Positions 43,876 to 55,076 of a DNA stretch of 64,000 bases are shown here, one piece after another (the stretch's first letter is position 1; every line of letters begins with the position of its first letter). The notes under the pieces were generated by a model. That model was not told the DNA's origin. It did not search any database and saw only the letters and a list, made by a program, of their open reading frames with translations. Source of the DNA: Cinnamomum chago (Eukaryota > Streptophyta > Magnoliopsida > Laurales > Lauraceae); contig CP142451.1 in the NCBI GenBank assembly GCA_038049695.1, forward strand, positions 44,899,001 through 44,963,000, read 5' to 3'. Both the position numbers and the translations under genes were made by a program.

Positions 43876-46624
43876 TGCCAAGGGCTTTTCGCGATCTCTT
43901 TGATATAAATGATGATAATGATGCTGTTAATGCGAGATCTAACCTAGTTATGCAATTAGAGTTACGAAATCAATGCAAATCTACTATATTAGAATGAACC
44001 TAAACATGTTTCTGGTATGATGAGATGCTATAATATCAGTTTTAACACAAGCTAATGTAGATATATGATGCTCAAATGATCCTAGACATATTTCTAAGCA
44101 TTTATGCTAATGGAATGCAGTAAAAGAAAGGGGAGATCTAGGAATACCGGTAGATGATGCGTTTTTCAAGTTCCTAGAATGAAGCTTTCGCGAAGTCCCA
44201 TAGCCCCAGTTGAAGATATGAAAGCCTTCTTCTCTACCTCTTCTTCTTCTTCTCTAGATCTGAAACTCTTTCTCTAATGGTGGCTACCTCTTATTCTTCT
44301 TCCTTATTCTCTATTTTCTCTCTTTTCTTTTTTAGGGTAGCCCCTTGTTAATGGGGGGTTAAGAGGGATTATATAGAGGCTTTGGGACGAGTTTAGAAGG
44401 GCTAGGGCTTCATTAATTCGTGCTTCTAGAAGGTCTCACGCATCCCAAGGCGGCTTAAGTTGTTTTAGGGTGAATTAGGGTTTGAGAGAGGGTGGGCGCC
44501 CATGGGGTGGCGCCCACATGGTCTGCGCAGCCTGGGCGCCCACAGGGTGGAGCCTAGGTGGGCTAGGCAGTCTGGGCGCCACATGGGTGGTGCCTAGGTG
44601 GTTCGGTTTGTCTTCGGAGCATGGTCCCTATGTTTGAGTGGTCCCGGGCTACTTTCAAGCCATTCTAGTGGAGTTTGGAAGGTGGGCACCCACCATGAGG
44701 TGCCTAGGTGGCCCTGGGCAGTATGGGCGCCCAGCATGGGGCGCCTATGTGGAATTCAGTAGCCTGGGCGCCACATGGGTGGCGCCTAAGTGACTTTGAC
44801 ATCCTCCTGGGACAAACTTCGGAAGCCCATAACTTTTGACCCGCTTATCGGATTTGGACGTTCCATATATCGCCGGAAAGCTCTCGGAATGTAGAATCTT
44901 GTAGTGTATAGCTCCTAATATTCAGAGGTCAGGGAAAGTAAGGGATACTCGGATCAATGATCCCAACCTCCTAATTCATGTTAATCATATCGTACTTAGG
45001 CAAACTATGTGTAGTTTCTCTAAGAATAACCTGAGTCTGTTTATATCGTCTAGAAAGGGTTTGGAATAGTGTTGTAGCCCATGCCTGGTATGAGTAGTGT
45101 CACGCCCCCGAACCGAAACCTCGGGGGCGGGAGATGGGATAAAGCATAAATATATTTTACTTCTCCCAGGATCCGCGTGTGTGAAGACAACACATCCCAA
45201 CACATTCTGAATATTTTGCGGAAGCATTTGTGGCGTTGCGACCCGAAGTCCGTGGCCATCGGATTCCGCGTCGCACTCAACCTTTAGCATATAGCTAATA
45301 TATCAAGAATCATATCAGACTGGAGTAACCAACACAATAAATTACAGAGCTGACAGTCACAGGATATTACATTCCCAAATATGTTCAAGTTACAACTAAC
45401 AATGTACATTAATTAAGAATCCCAAGGAAAAGGCTAACAAAAGCCATACAAGAAGAAGCTATAAACTACTACCCAAATGTGGCGTAGCTCCGATGTCGAG
45501 CTCAATGTCTACATGACATAGCCGACAAAACAACCTGCAAGGCATGGCTCCAAAGCCAACAAAACACTCAACTCGGGGCGAAGAAATCTGAACCTGAGTA
45601 CCAAAAGTAGTGGGTCAGACACGACGGTCTGGCAGGTGGATGAAAAGATAACAAATATACTGCAGAATAAAACATATGATAAATCATGCTCTTCGATCAA
45701 ATGCTGCATATAATTAAACCGGTGCAAAAGTCGGGAATCTCGGGGAAAACCTGTATTCCTTTCAAGCATGGGTAAAACATGAATGTCTAATAAAACATGT
45801 GTTCGTTTGCGTCATCTATAATCATAGATATTTGACAATCGGGTGTTCGTCTAAAACATGTATAAATATAGTGGTTTGACAAAACAAACGTTCATTTGAA
45901 ACTTAAGTAAAACACAAGTATACAACAAATCGGGTATCCATAGCAGTCTGGCAAAACCAAAGTCCATTTGAAAGATATGTGAAAATACAGATATTTAATA
46001 AAACTGGGTGTTCATTTAAAACATATCTCAAAGCAGGGACATTTAACAATTCGGGTATTCATTTAAAACATGTGTAATCACATAAATCTAGTAAAACCAT
46101 CGATCGTTTGAAACATATGTAAAAGCACGGGTATTCACCCAACCGGCATTCATGTAAAACACGTACGTGTGCAAAGGACATAAAACAATATAATAGTGAC
46201 TGAATTTACAATAGAGAGCATTAACACTTATCTAAATAACAACTTTCATAAAAGCAATGAATCATTTATCTGAAAACAAGTAAGCAATATAAAACATGTC
46301 GGGTATCCAAGGAATCGGGAACTGGCAAGATGGCAATCACAAGAAGCTAAGTCCTCTATCACCGAAGTGACAAGAGCGGGACGTTGGTCTCAGTCACACA
46401 AGGTGAGGAGACTCAACGTAAATCATATATACAATAATAAATATACGGGAACGGGAACGGGACCACGGTAGCGAACCGGGTATCGGGACGGGACCACGGT
46501 AATAACCGGGTATCGGGATCCAAACTGCAGCTGGCGGGACGGGAGAGGGATTTCCAAGTCGGTGGATCAAACCGACAAGGTATCCAAGCTTAGTGATGCC
46601 GACTCATAGGTCAAAACCAATCGA

Positions 46625-46895
46625 GACATATGCAAGTAAATCAAGTACAGTAAATAAGCGGGTAAAACGGGGATGCTCAAGGGCACACTGTCACTTCATA
46701 TCGGGCAATACATTTCGGGACCATTAACTGTTACTAGTGTAACTTCAATGCTTTCGGGAAACAAGTCAATCAAGTACAATAAATAAACGGGTAAAACGGG
46801 GTGCTCAAGGGCACACTGTCATATCATATGATGCAATGCATTTCGGGACAAATGACTGTTACTAGAGTAACTTCAATGCTTTCGGGAAAACAAAT
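46625..46895. repeat. Tandem duplication inside the family-G LTR
   Basis: Two copies, about 130 bp each, of a segment with CAAGTACARTAAATAARCGGG, GGTGCTCAAGGGCACACTGTC and AACTTCAATGCTTTCGGGA. The truncated copy at 10624 has a single unit, so the duplication is private to this LTR. Confidence 0.85.
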
Positions 46896-47165
46896 CATGT
46901 AATGCAAATCTCGGGAAAAGAGGTGAAACAATGAACTATAACAATTTCGGGAAAAGTATTAATTTCAAGATCTATTTAAGTGAATAGGGGTCCCGTATGT
47001 CGATTATAACAATTACTTGGTACTCCTTGAGTTAGAAGACATTCCGGGCTCCTTATGCACTTTTACGATTTCCCAAAATTTCGAATGACATATTTGTGAT
47101 ATGGTTTCTTTCTCGAATGGCCTCAAGCAATGCCTAATGAATCCCCTTCGATCGACAAAGCTCAA

Positions 47166-47197
47166 CGCTCGAACGAACCGGAGAGTTCGTTCGAGCG
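47166..47197. repeat. Perfect 13-bp inverted repeat with 6-base loop
   Basis: CGCTCGAACGAAC (47166-47178) pairs exactly with GTTCGTTCGAGCG (47185-47197) around the loop CGGAGA. It sits just before the GGCGGTTAGCCGCC array. Confidence 0.92.
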
Positions 47198-47221
47198 GGG
47201 AGCTTTTCGAAATCTGGGAGA

Positions 47222-47540
47222 TTTCGGTTACCTGGCGGTTAGCTGGCGGTTAGCCGCCGATGCATTCGGCGGTTAGCTGCTGGGTAACCGTGGAGCTGAC
47301 CGAATTTCAGGTGAGAATTCTGATGCTCTCGGGAAAAGGAACCGTGATTGTGCGGTTGGCTGGCGGTTAGCCGCCGATGGGTTCGGCGGTTAGCCGCTGG
47401 CTAACCGTGAGGCTGACCGCGTTTTCAGGTGGAAAATGATGCTCTCTGGAAAAGTCACCGCGGTGCGCGGTTAGCTGGCGGTTAGCCGCCGATGCATTAG
47501 GCGGTTAGCCGCTGGCTAACCGTGAGCTGACCGCCAGTTA
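47222..47540 (-). repeat. GGCGGTTAGCCGCC minisatellite in the family-G LTR
   Basis: Three units of about 105-125 bp. Each has GGCGGTTAGCCGCC, a short spacer (GATGCATT or GATGGGTT), GGCGGTTAGC and GCTGGCTAACCGTGAG or close variants. It is related to the Tekay-like array at 34155-34460 in reverse orientation. Confidence 0.88.
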
Positions 47541-49124
47541 CGAAAATGCTCACTGAGTTCAGTTTTGAGTCATTTTCCTCCTCAAAACCATCTTCCTCAC
47601 ATCCACAAGGTCCTTACAATAACATTGGGCTAATAGTTCCTCCAATGCATCTCTTTATACTTCTCCAAATCCTCATTAAGAGTTCTCTCTATCACCTCTT
47701 CCATGCCAAATCCAATGCAAGAATAGGAAGGAAAACAAACCATTCCACAAACATTCATCTAAGCTATCACAAGGACAATAAATGCTTTACCAACATGCTT
47801 ATAAAACAATGAATGAGGCTATTAAGATATCTTATGAGCATTTATTCCAAAACAAAACACATTAATGATAATATGGAAAATCCATAAATACTAAGCCAAA
47901 CCATTTCAACTTAAAAACATTCAAGCATTCACTTGCCTCAAGTCTTCAAATAGAGAAATCAAGCCTCTAATCACCTCTATTGCTCAAAGCCAAGCTACAA
48001 TCAAAAATCCCCAAAACAACCCTAAAATGGGTTACACAAAGAATGAAAATGAAAGAGCTTACAAGATTGCAAATGTAGCTTCTCAAGAGCTAGAGGAGCA
48101 CTAATCTAGGAGATGGGAAGAATCACTTACTTGGGAGGTCCTCTAATGGCAATGGCAAGCTCAAAGGAAGTCTTGAGATTGAGGTCTCTCTTCACAAATG
48201 GTATCAATGGCAAGCTTGTGAGATGAGGAAGAAGATGATGAGTTCCATTTCGAGTTTGGTGAACTATTGGTGTGGCTTGGAGATGAAGAAGCAAGAAGAA
48301 GAAGAGAGCACAAGGAACCCTAGGCTCAATAGTTGCTGATTTGTGCTGGAAATGAAGATGGGGAAGAAGGGAGGTGGGTTCTCTTATAGCAAGTGAGAAG
48401 GGGTCCCACAACTTAAGGAACTAAAGGGGCTGAAATCATCTCTCTCGGGTCCTCGGATGAATTCGACAAAGAAGGAAGAAATGTTCGTCGAAATATCTAC
48501 TTTCCAAAAAGTCTATGTTTCGCAGTTTTCGGGAATATCGAGTTTTGGGTACAGACTTGGTGTGCAATGACTGTTTTGCCCTTTAGGCTATGAAAATCGG
48601 GTTTCGGGATCTCGAATGAATACGGGATCAACATGAAAGTTGTAGGATTCCTCAAGATGAATGCAACGGGCCAAAAACACAATTCAAAACAAATCGGGAA
48701 AATCTCACAAGTAAAAGCAAAGCCGAAAAGGGAACCCCCAAAGGGCCCCACAAGCTACCAAAGCACTCAAAAGCCCAAAACTAGAAGAAAACTCATTCTA
48801 GCTCACAAACTCAACCCAACAACTACTAATCCCACTAAAAGAACTAATCCACAAAAAAAAAACAACACTAATCCAAGAGATTAGGGGTCGGGTTCTCACA
48901 AGTAGTGGGTTGAACTCAATATCTTAACGCAATTCGGCCTTTTCTCTCACGAATTTCTATAGGTCGTCGAACTAAGTCTAAAATTATCAACAAGCATCTT
49001 CATCGTCATTAATTAATTTTAATTATGCCATTAACCATTCAATTATGGGTGAAATGGGGGCATCATTATATATGATAAGTATTTAAGACTATCATGGGGG
49101 CCAAAATGAGGTGTCTACAATAAG

Positions 49125-51293
49125 TCCAAATTGAAAATTTATCAAGTCAAATCTCCTATAGTTGGTGGGACTTTCAAATTAGACCTCAAAGATCAACCTT
49201 CCCAAGACCTTAGGTGGATTCCTAAAGTTAGATACTTAGACAAACCTTAAGGCCTTGAACCTCATTGACCAACCTATCCTTTTTAGTTAAATCTTTTTGT
49301 TGGTCATGTTACATTTGCATTTTGTTCTTTCTTGGTTACATTTCTTAAAATGCAATGTTTATTTGTGATCAATTGTTTTTGTCTTCATTCACCTTTCTAG
49401 TTGCATATCATGGTTTTCAAAATCATTTGATTATAATTTCATCATGTTAGAATTGTTTTTTGCTCACATTTAGTTATATCTCGTGCATTGCATTTCTATA
49501 CATGATCAATTGATTGTGATTTCAAAGGCCTTCTTAGCTAGAGTATTCATGATCAATTGTTGTTGCAAAATCATTTGTGTAGATGTCTTAGTTAGATTAT
49601 TTGAACAAACGATTTGAATAAATTTTTTTTTTTTTTTCATAGTTTTCTAAAGTTATACTTTAATATGAAAAACCATTGTTTGAAAAATCAACTTGTATGT
49701 GTTTCAACTAAGTTATATCTTTTAAAATACAATGTTGAAAATTGGTCTTCAAATTCATTCTTTTTATGCTTATTGTTGGATTTTGTTTATTGAAATGATT
49801 TGAAGATTGTATGATTGGAAATGCTCTAAAGCATCATTAGTTATAATCATCAAAGCCTGTTCCATGATTCTCATTTCCTTTTTTCTTTTGGTTACATCAT
49901 CTTAGAAATGGAAATGAATATTGTTTGCATCTTTGCTTATTTGTTTACATTCTTTTTATATGCAAATGTCATTTGGTTCCATGTATGGTTGTGATATTAG
50001 TTATATTTGTAGAAACCATACTAGAACTCTCAAATCCATCCTCTATGCCTTCTAGTCATTTCTTTTTGGATGGTTATGATGTTGATTCATGTGAATTCTC
50101 TAAGTGATGTCATCCTTATACATGTTTCAACTTCATAGTAGTGTTCTTGATCATACGAAACTCTTTGAAATCCATTCCTCATATTTCTATATGTTTGATG
50201 GGTATCTTAGAAGTTGAATTCATATGATTTTGACACTTTGAAAATTGCATGCATTACCAAGTTATATTATTTTGCATTGTAATTTCTCTTGTTCATCACT
50301 ATGCTTATTAGTTATATCATTAAAAGTGATGAATATCCATTTATGATGCTTGATGAATTTTGTGTTTGTCACATCCTTGCTGTTAATTATGTTGTCATAT
50401 TCAATTGGTTTCATTTGGTATAATTTTCCATTGATTTCATATCCAATTGATGTCTTATCTTGTGAATGTGATAGACCTTGTGTACATTGGATTGAACTTG
50501 ATAGTAATATATTTGTTCCATGTCACACACCATTAGCATCATAATTTTCATGTTTGCCACCTCTCTTGCTCATATAGGTAAATCTCATGACCACCATGTT
50601 TATGTGTTCATAATATTGGTTGGTTAATTGTTGAGGTAGGCTTCATGGTTGAATTTCATTTCACTCATCTTGCACTTAATAGTCATATTTTTTTATTGAA
50701 TGAAATGATTTCAAAAACATTCATAGCATATGTTTTTCATAGTTAAATTATTTGATGCTATGTTTAGTAAACCCCATCTCATCATGGATAGCTCTAATTT
50801 GGATTTTTCCTAATAGTTATATTTTTAAATACATTCTAGAGTGATTGTTTTAATAGAATTATCCTTGAATCTCAATTGGTATTCTTTAATTTTCCAATTG
50901 GTATCCATGATCGCTTTTTTCTCATTGACCTTGCTTTCTTTTGGTAATTTGATCATATTGAGCTTTATAGTTAAACATGTCTAATCCTTTCCTTGAAGTT
51001 GACCCTCATTTGGTTAAACCATCTTCTTCTTGAACCAAATAGTTATATCTATGTCAAAAGTTTGACAAGAGGAGAGAATGGATTGAGGGGGAGTGTAAAC
51101 CTTCATAGGAAGTGTTAGTTTTGATCAAATTGACCCTTGGATTAGCTTTGAACCCTTAGAGATGACTTCCATACATGATAACCTATTATGTATTTCATTT
51201 TCGATTTCTTTTGTTAACAGGTGCTTCTAAAAAGTATTTTCCTTGTTTCATGTGTGTAGGTACCTTTGCAATTTAATGGCAAAGGGGGAGAGA
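49125..51293 (+). other. Interior of element A after the Ogre-like insertion; mostly non-coding
   Basis: The first 120 bases continue the Gag-like frame of 14752 and end in a stop about 49250. The following 2 kb is AT-rich and T-rich, without protein similarity I can recognise; no protease, integrase or RT. The motif AGTTATATY recurs many times, and purine tracts like AAAGGGGGAGA begin near 51090 and 51282. Confidence 0.7.
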
Positions 51294-54160
51294 GCATTTG
51301 TAAGACCCTGACCCGAGTGAACCCGATTAGTGCTAATTAAGTTGCGTGTTAGTGCTAAGCTTGATTAGTGTTTTTGGCTAAGTTGGGTTTGGAATAGCTT
51401 TTGATATAGTTTTGGGGATTTTGATTTGCTTTGTGTTAGTAGGGCCCTTTGGGGGTTCCCTTTCATGACATTGCATATGTTTGAGGATTTATCGGAGGTT
51501 TTTACATTCATGATTTTAATCCCGTTTTACTCGTTTTGATGATCCCTACAACTTTCATGTTGATCCCGTCCCCGTTTGAGATCCCGAAACCCGATTTCAT
51601 AGCCTGGAGGGTAAAACAGTCATTGCACACCAAATCTGTACCCAAAACTTGATATTCCCGAAACCCGCGAAACATATACTTTTTGGAAACTAGATATTTT
51701 GACGATCATTTCTTCCTTCTTCGTCGACTTCGTCCGAGGTACCGAAATAGATGATTTCAGCCAAACTAGTTCCTTAAGTTGGGGGACCCAACCTCTCAAT
51801 TGTTAACAAAGGAGAACCTTCCCCTTCCTTTTCCATTTTCATTTTCCAGCACAAGAGGGGAGTCTAGGGTTTTCTTGGTTTCTCTTCTTCTTCTTGCTTC
51901 TCCATCTCAAATCCTCACCAATCTTGCACCAAACTCGAAATGGATATCACCAACCCTCTTCCTCGTCTAGCAAGCTTCACTTTGATACCTTTTGTAGAAG
52001 AATCCATCAACTTTGAGACTCCCTTTGAGATAACTCTCTTCATTTGAAGGTCATCCAAGGTTGTTTTGGGGGTTTTTTTTATTGTAGCTTGGCTTTGAGC
52101 TATAGAAGTGAATAGAGGCTTGATTTTGGCTAGCTTGGACTTGAGGCAAGTGAATGATGAAGTGTTTTTAAGTTTTTAAATGGTTTGGTGAAGCATTTAT
52201 GGATTTTCATGCTTTCATTGATTTCTCTTATGGTTGAAATAAATGATCTTAATGCATCTTGATAGCCTCATTTAATGTCTTGGAAACATGTGTTTAAGTC
52301 ATCTTGTTTATAGTTATATGTGGTTGTTGATGTGTTGGAAGGAAAGGAAACAAAAAGGAAAAAAATCAAGTTCCCGGACCTGCTACACGCCCAGGTCCGA
52401 TCGATCGGACGTGCAGGCCGATCGATCGGACTGTCTTTAACTGTAAGGCTTTTTGAGCCGATCGATCGGACTATAAGGCCGATCGATCGGACCTATCCGT
52501 ATCTGGGACAGAAATTCGGCCGATCGATGGCTACCCTTGGCTACCCTCCTTGGACTCACTTGACCATATGTGAGGGCGTCTTGAGCCGATGCTCTTTACG
52601 GTTGGTTCGGATGCATCGAAGTTCAATCTATTTCAATCTAGAACGGGATGGAACGACACGATATTTTCTTCATATCTAAACGAAAGGTCTATTTCCTTGG
52701 GTATCGCAAATTCTATTCCTTTCGGTGACTAAGTAGGTTGCTCGATGGTTCCGGGTTGACATCATACTTAGGATGGACCGTTTATAGTCTTGATCTTCTA
52801 TGGTAATACCTAGTTCTAACCATAAGCTCATATTAAGTTTTAAAAATCGTAAAAGTGCATAAGGAGCCCGGAATGTCTTCAAACTCAAGGAGTACCAAAT
52901 CATTTCAATAATCGACATACGGGACCCCTATTCACTTAAATAGATCTTGAAATCAATATTTTCCCGGAATTGTAATAGTTCATTTTATTTCTTCATTTCC
53001 AAGATTTACTTTACATGATCTGTTTTCCCGAAAGCTTGATGGTTACACTAGTAACATTGACTTGTCCCGAAGAGTATTGCCCGATATGAAATAAAAGTTA
53101 TACATTTGAATATTCTTGCCCGTTCATTGATTTACTTGTACTTGATTTACTTGCATATGTATCAATGTGTTATTTAACCTATGAGTCGGCATCACTAAGC
53201 TTGGATACCTTGTCGGTTTGATCCACCGACTTGGAAATCCCTCTCCCGTCACGCCAGCTACAGTTTGGATCCCGATACCCGGTCATTACCGTGGTCCCAT
53301 CCCGATACCCGGTTCGCTACCGTGGTCCCGTCCCGTATATTTATATTGTATATATGATTTACGTTGATTCTCCTCACCTTGTGTGACTGAGATCAACGTC
53401 CCGTAATACTGTTGTCACTCTAGTGACAAAGGACTTAGCTTTATGTGATTGTCATCTCGTGAGTTCCCGATCCCTTGGTCACCTCATATGTTTTATCCTG
53501 TTTACATGTTTTCTAGCAAATGATTTATCTATTTTGTGAGAGTTCTTGCTTAAACAGATTTCCTTGCTTTTCGAGATATTTCATCTATTATATGTTGTTG
53601 TATCTTTTCACTCTCTTGCCAGACCGTCGTATCTGATCCTTTGGTTTGGTACTCAGGTCCCGTTGCCGGTTTCCTTGAGGAGGAGCCAGAGGAGGCGGTA
53701 GGTGAGCCGCAACCTCTAGTTGAGTGGCGTGCTGACGATGTCATGTAGACATCTGGTTGCTACAAGAGGCGTAACATTTTGGGGAGAACTTATTAACCAT
53801 TCTTTTGGGTTATTATTTTGTTATATTGGCCTTTGTTGGCCTCTAATTTTGGGGAATGTAACTAAATGATATTTTGTCTAACTTTAACAACTTTTGGGAA
53901 ACATGCTATAGATCATTGCTCATTCTGATACAGTTTTGATATTTGATGTTAATGCTTGCATGACTAGAGATAGTTGACTATTTGATTTGCTACAGGCTTC
54001 CGCACTAAAAAGAAATATTCAGGTATGGTTGTGATATCCTCACCGCGGACACATGTGGGAAATTAAATAAATGGTATATTCTTGATGTAGATAATCATCA
54101 TTAATCATTGTTCACTAATGTCGCGATCCCGGATTTCCGGTCCGGGGTCGCGACAGCATT
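51294..54160 (+). mobile_element. Family-G-related solo LTR, plus strand, with TSD GCATT
   Basis: The LTR is 51299-54155 (2857 bp), TGTAAGACCCTGACCC to GGGGTCGCGACA, flanked by exact GCATT copies (51294-51298, 54156-54160). Sequence around 51530-51740 and 52600-53350 matches the other family-G copies in reverse (for example the CTTTTTGGAAACTAGATATT block). It has CGATCGATCG motifs at 52396-52530. No coding sequence. Confidence 0.93.
52396..52530. repeat. CCGATCGATCGG motif cluster
   Basis: Five copies: TCCGATCGATCGGA at 52396, then CCGATCGATCGG at about 52418, 52458 and 52479, and a partial at 52520. Spacing is 20-40 bases. The truncated copy near 11450-11505 has two. Confidence 0.9.
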
Positions 54161-54520
54161 CAAGTTCTCTAAAGGGGAAGAGAATGTCCAAGCTTCCTAA
54201 GGGGAGATTTTGTATGATCTTCTACAGGGGGAGAGAACGCATATCTTGCCAAAGGGAGAGAGAGGCATGGTCAAAGGGGGAGAGCAATTAGAAGAAAGAA
54301 AGCTTGGGAGCTAAAGAAGATGCTTGGCCATAAGAAGAGTAAGCTTGAAGAATGATCAAGCTCCAAGCATCAAGAAGAATGAAGAAAAAGTTCAAAAGCC
54401 CAAGTTAAGAGAAGGAGCATCCAAGAAGATTTCAAAACTTGTCCAGCTAAGGGGGAGCTGAAGACTAAGTGTGTTAATTCAATGTTGAGTAAGTTGCCAT
54501 CAAATTGCAAAGGGGGAGAT
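54161..54520 (+). repeat. Array of polypurine tracts ending in the functional PPT of element A
   Basis: Seven AAAGGGGGAGA-like runs occur here (about 54172, 54200, 54224, 54252, 54268, 54440, 54509), with another at 51282 before the solo LTR. The last, AAAGGGGGAGA at 54509-54519, abuts the 3' LTR and is the functional position. Repeated purine tracts upstream of the 3' LTR are, to my recollection, a trait of SIRE-type elements. Confidence 0.8.
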
Positions 54521-54924
54521 TGTTAGGAATTTTGTATATTGCAATTTGATGGATGCATTATCATATTGGCATCATTTGAATTTTCACACTTGCATTGATT
54601 TAGAAAATCTTGAAATCTTGATTTACACATGCATTGGTTTTTAGACTTGAAGAAATATTGTTTTGTGCATGTTTTGTTTTTTTTCTTGGATGCAATTGTT
54701 TTTGAAAAGAAGTTTTAGAAATCAAGCAAGCCTATGAGTTTTAAATCTTTCAAAAAAATTTAGGCTTTTTGTGTTTCATGTTTATAAACCACTTAGTTTG
54801 ATTTTAAACATGTTTCCAAGCTTGATTTAATGGCCCAAAAGTTCCTTCTTGAAAAGACCTTGAAATATGTAAAATTGGGGAAATTTTGGTCCTAGGGGGT
54901 CAACCTGCAGACCGGCCCAGGGGA

Positions 54925-55045
54925 CCCGGTCGACCGGCCGCATTGCGTGGTCGACCGGGGCAAAGAGTCGTTGGCTCTTCCAACGGTCATTTTTCTAACC
55001 GTTTATGGCCAGGTCGATCGGGCTCTGTACCAGGTCGACCGGGCA
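54925..55045. repeat. GTCGAC motif cluster just upstream of the LTR TATA box
   Basis: Four blocks at about 54925, 54949, 55012 and 55031 (CCCGGTCGACCGG, GGTCGACCGGGG, AGGTCGATCGGG, AGGTCGACCGGG), 25-145 bases upstream of TATAAAAT. Confidence 0.85.
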
Positions 55046-55068
55046 CTCGCAGAAACCCACTTTTTGGG

Positions 55069-55076
55069 TATAAAAT
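55069..55076 (+). promoter_or_regulatory. TATA box of the element-A LTR
   Basis: TATAAAAT; the solo LTR copy has TATAAAG at the same place. The 5' LTR has lost this region. Confidence 0.6.

Larger units (their letters stand above)
45093..48905 (-). mobile_element. Family-G solo LTR, minus strand, with TSD AGTAG
   Basis: The LTR is 45098-48900 (3803 bp), with exact AGTAG at 45093-45097 and 48901-48905. The matching empty site is in the other Ogre-like LTR near 19795. On the minus strand it runs TGTGAGAACCCGACCCC to GGGGGCGTGACA, similar in plan to the Tekay-like LTR ends, so it is probably from a related chromovirus. Internal features are a ~130-bp duplication (46625-46895), a strong hairpin (47166-47197), a GGCGGTTAGCCGCC array (47222-47540) and an A-rich stretch near 48855. 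No coding sequence. Confidence 0.93.
31053..49119 (-). repeat. 5' LTR of the Ogre-like element, split by two insertions
   Basis: LTR pieces are 31053-32936, 41958-45097 and 48906-49119. Joined, they match 14753-20012 almost base for base. The breaks are the Tekay-like element (TSD CAGGG) and a solo LTR (TSD AGTAG). Relative to the other LTR it has gained one GGCGCC block near 43590 and lost one 43-bp unit near 43830. Confidence 0.95.
14748..49124 (-). mobile_element. Ogre/Tat-like giant Ty3/gypsy element, non-autonomous, with TSD ATAAG
   Basis: The element proper is 14753-49119. On the minus strand both LTRs run from TGTAGACACC to CATCCGACA and are flanked by exact ATAAG copies (14748-14752 and 49120-49124). 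Each LTR is about 5.2 kb once nested insertions are removed. The first LTR is followed by a TGGCGATCGTGATGGGAC primer-binding site and the last is preceded by AAAGAGGGGC. The 11-kb interior has one large unknown ORF, a decayed integrase and over 5 kb of non-coding sequence; protease, RT and RNase H are gone. The very long LTRs, this PBS type and the integrase tail point to the Ogre/Tat group. Confidence 0.9.
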
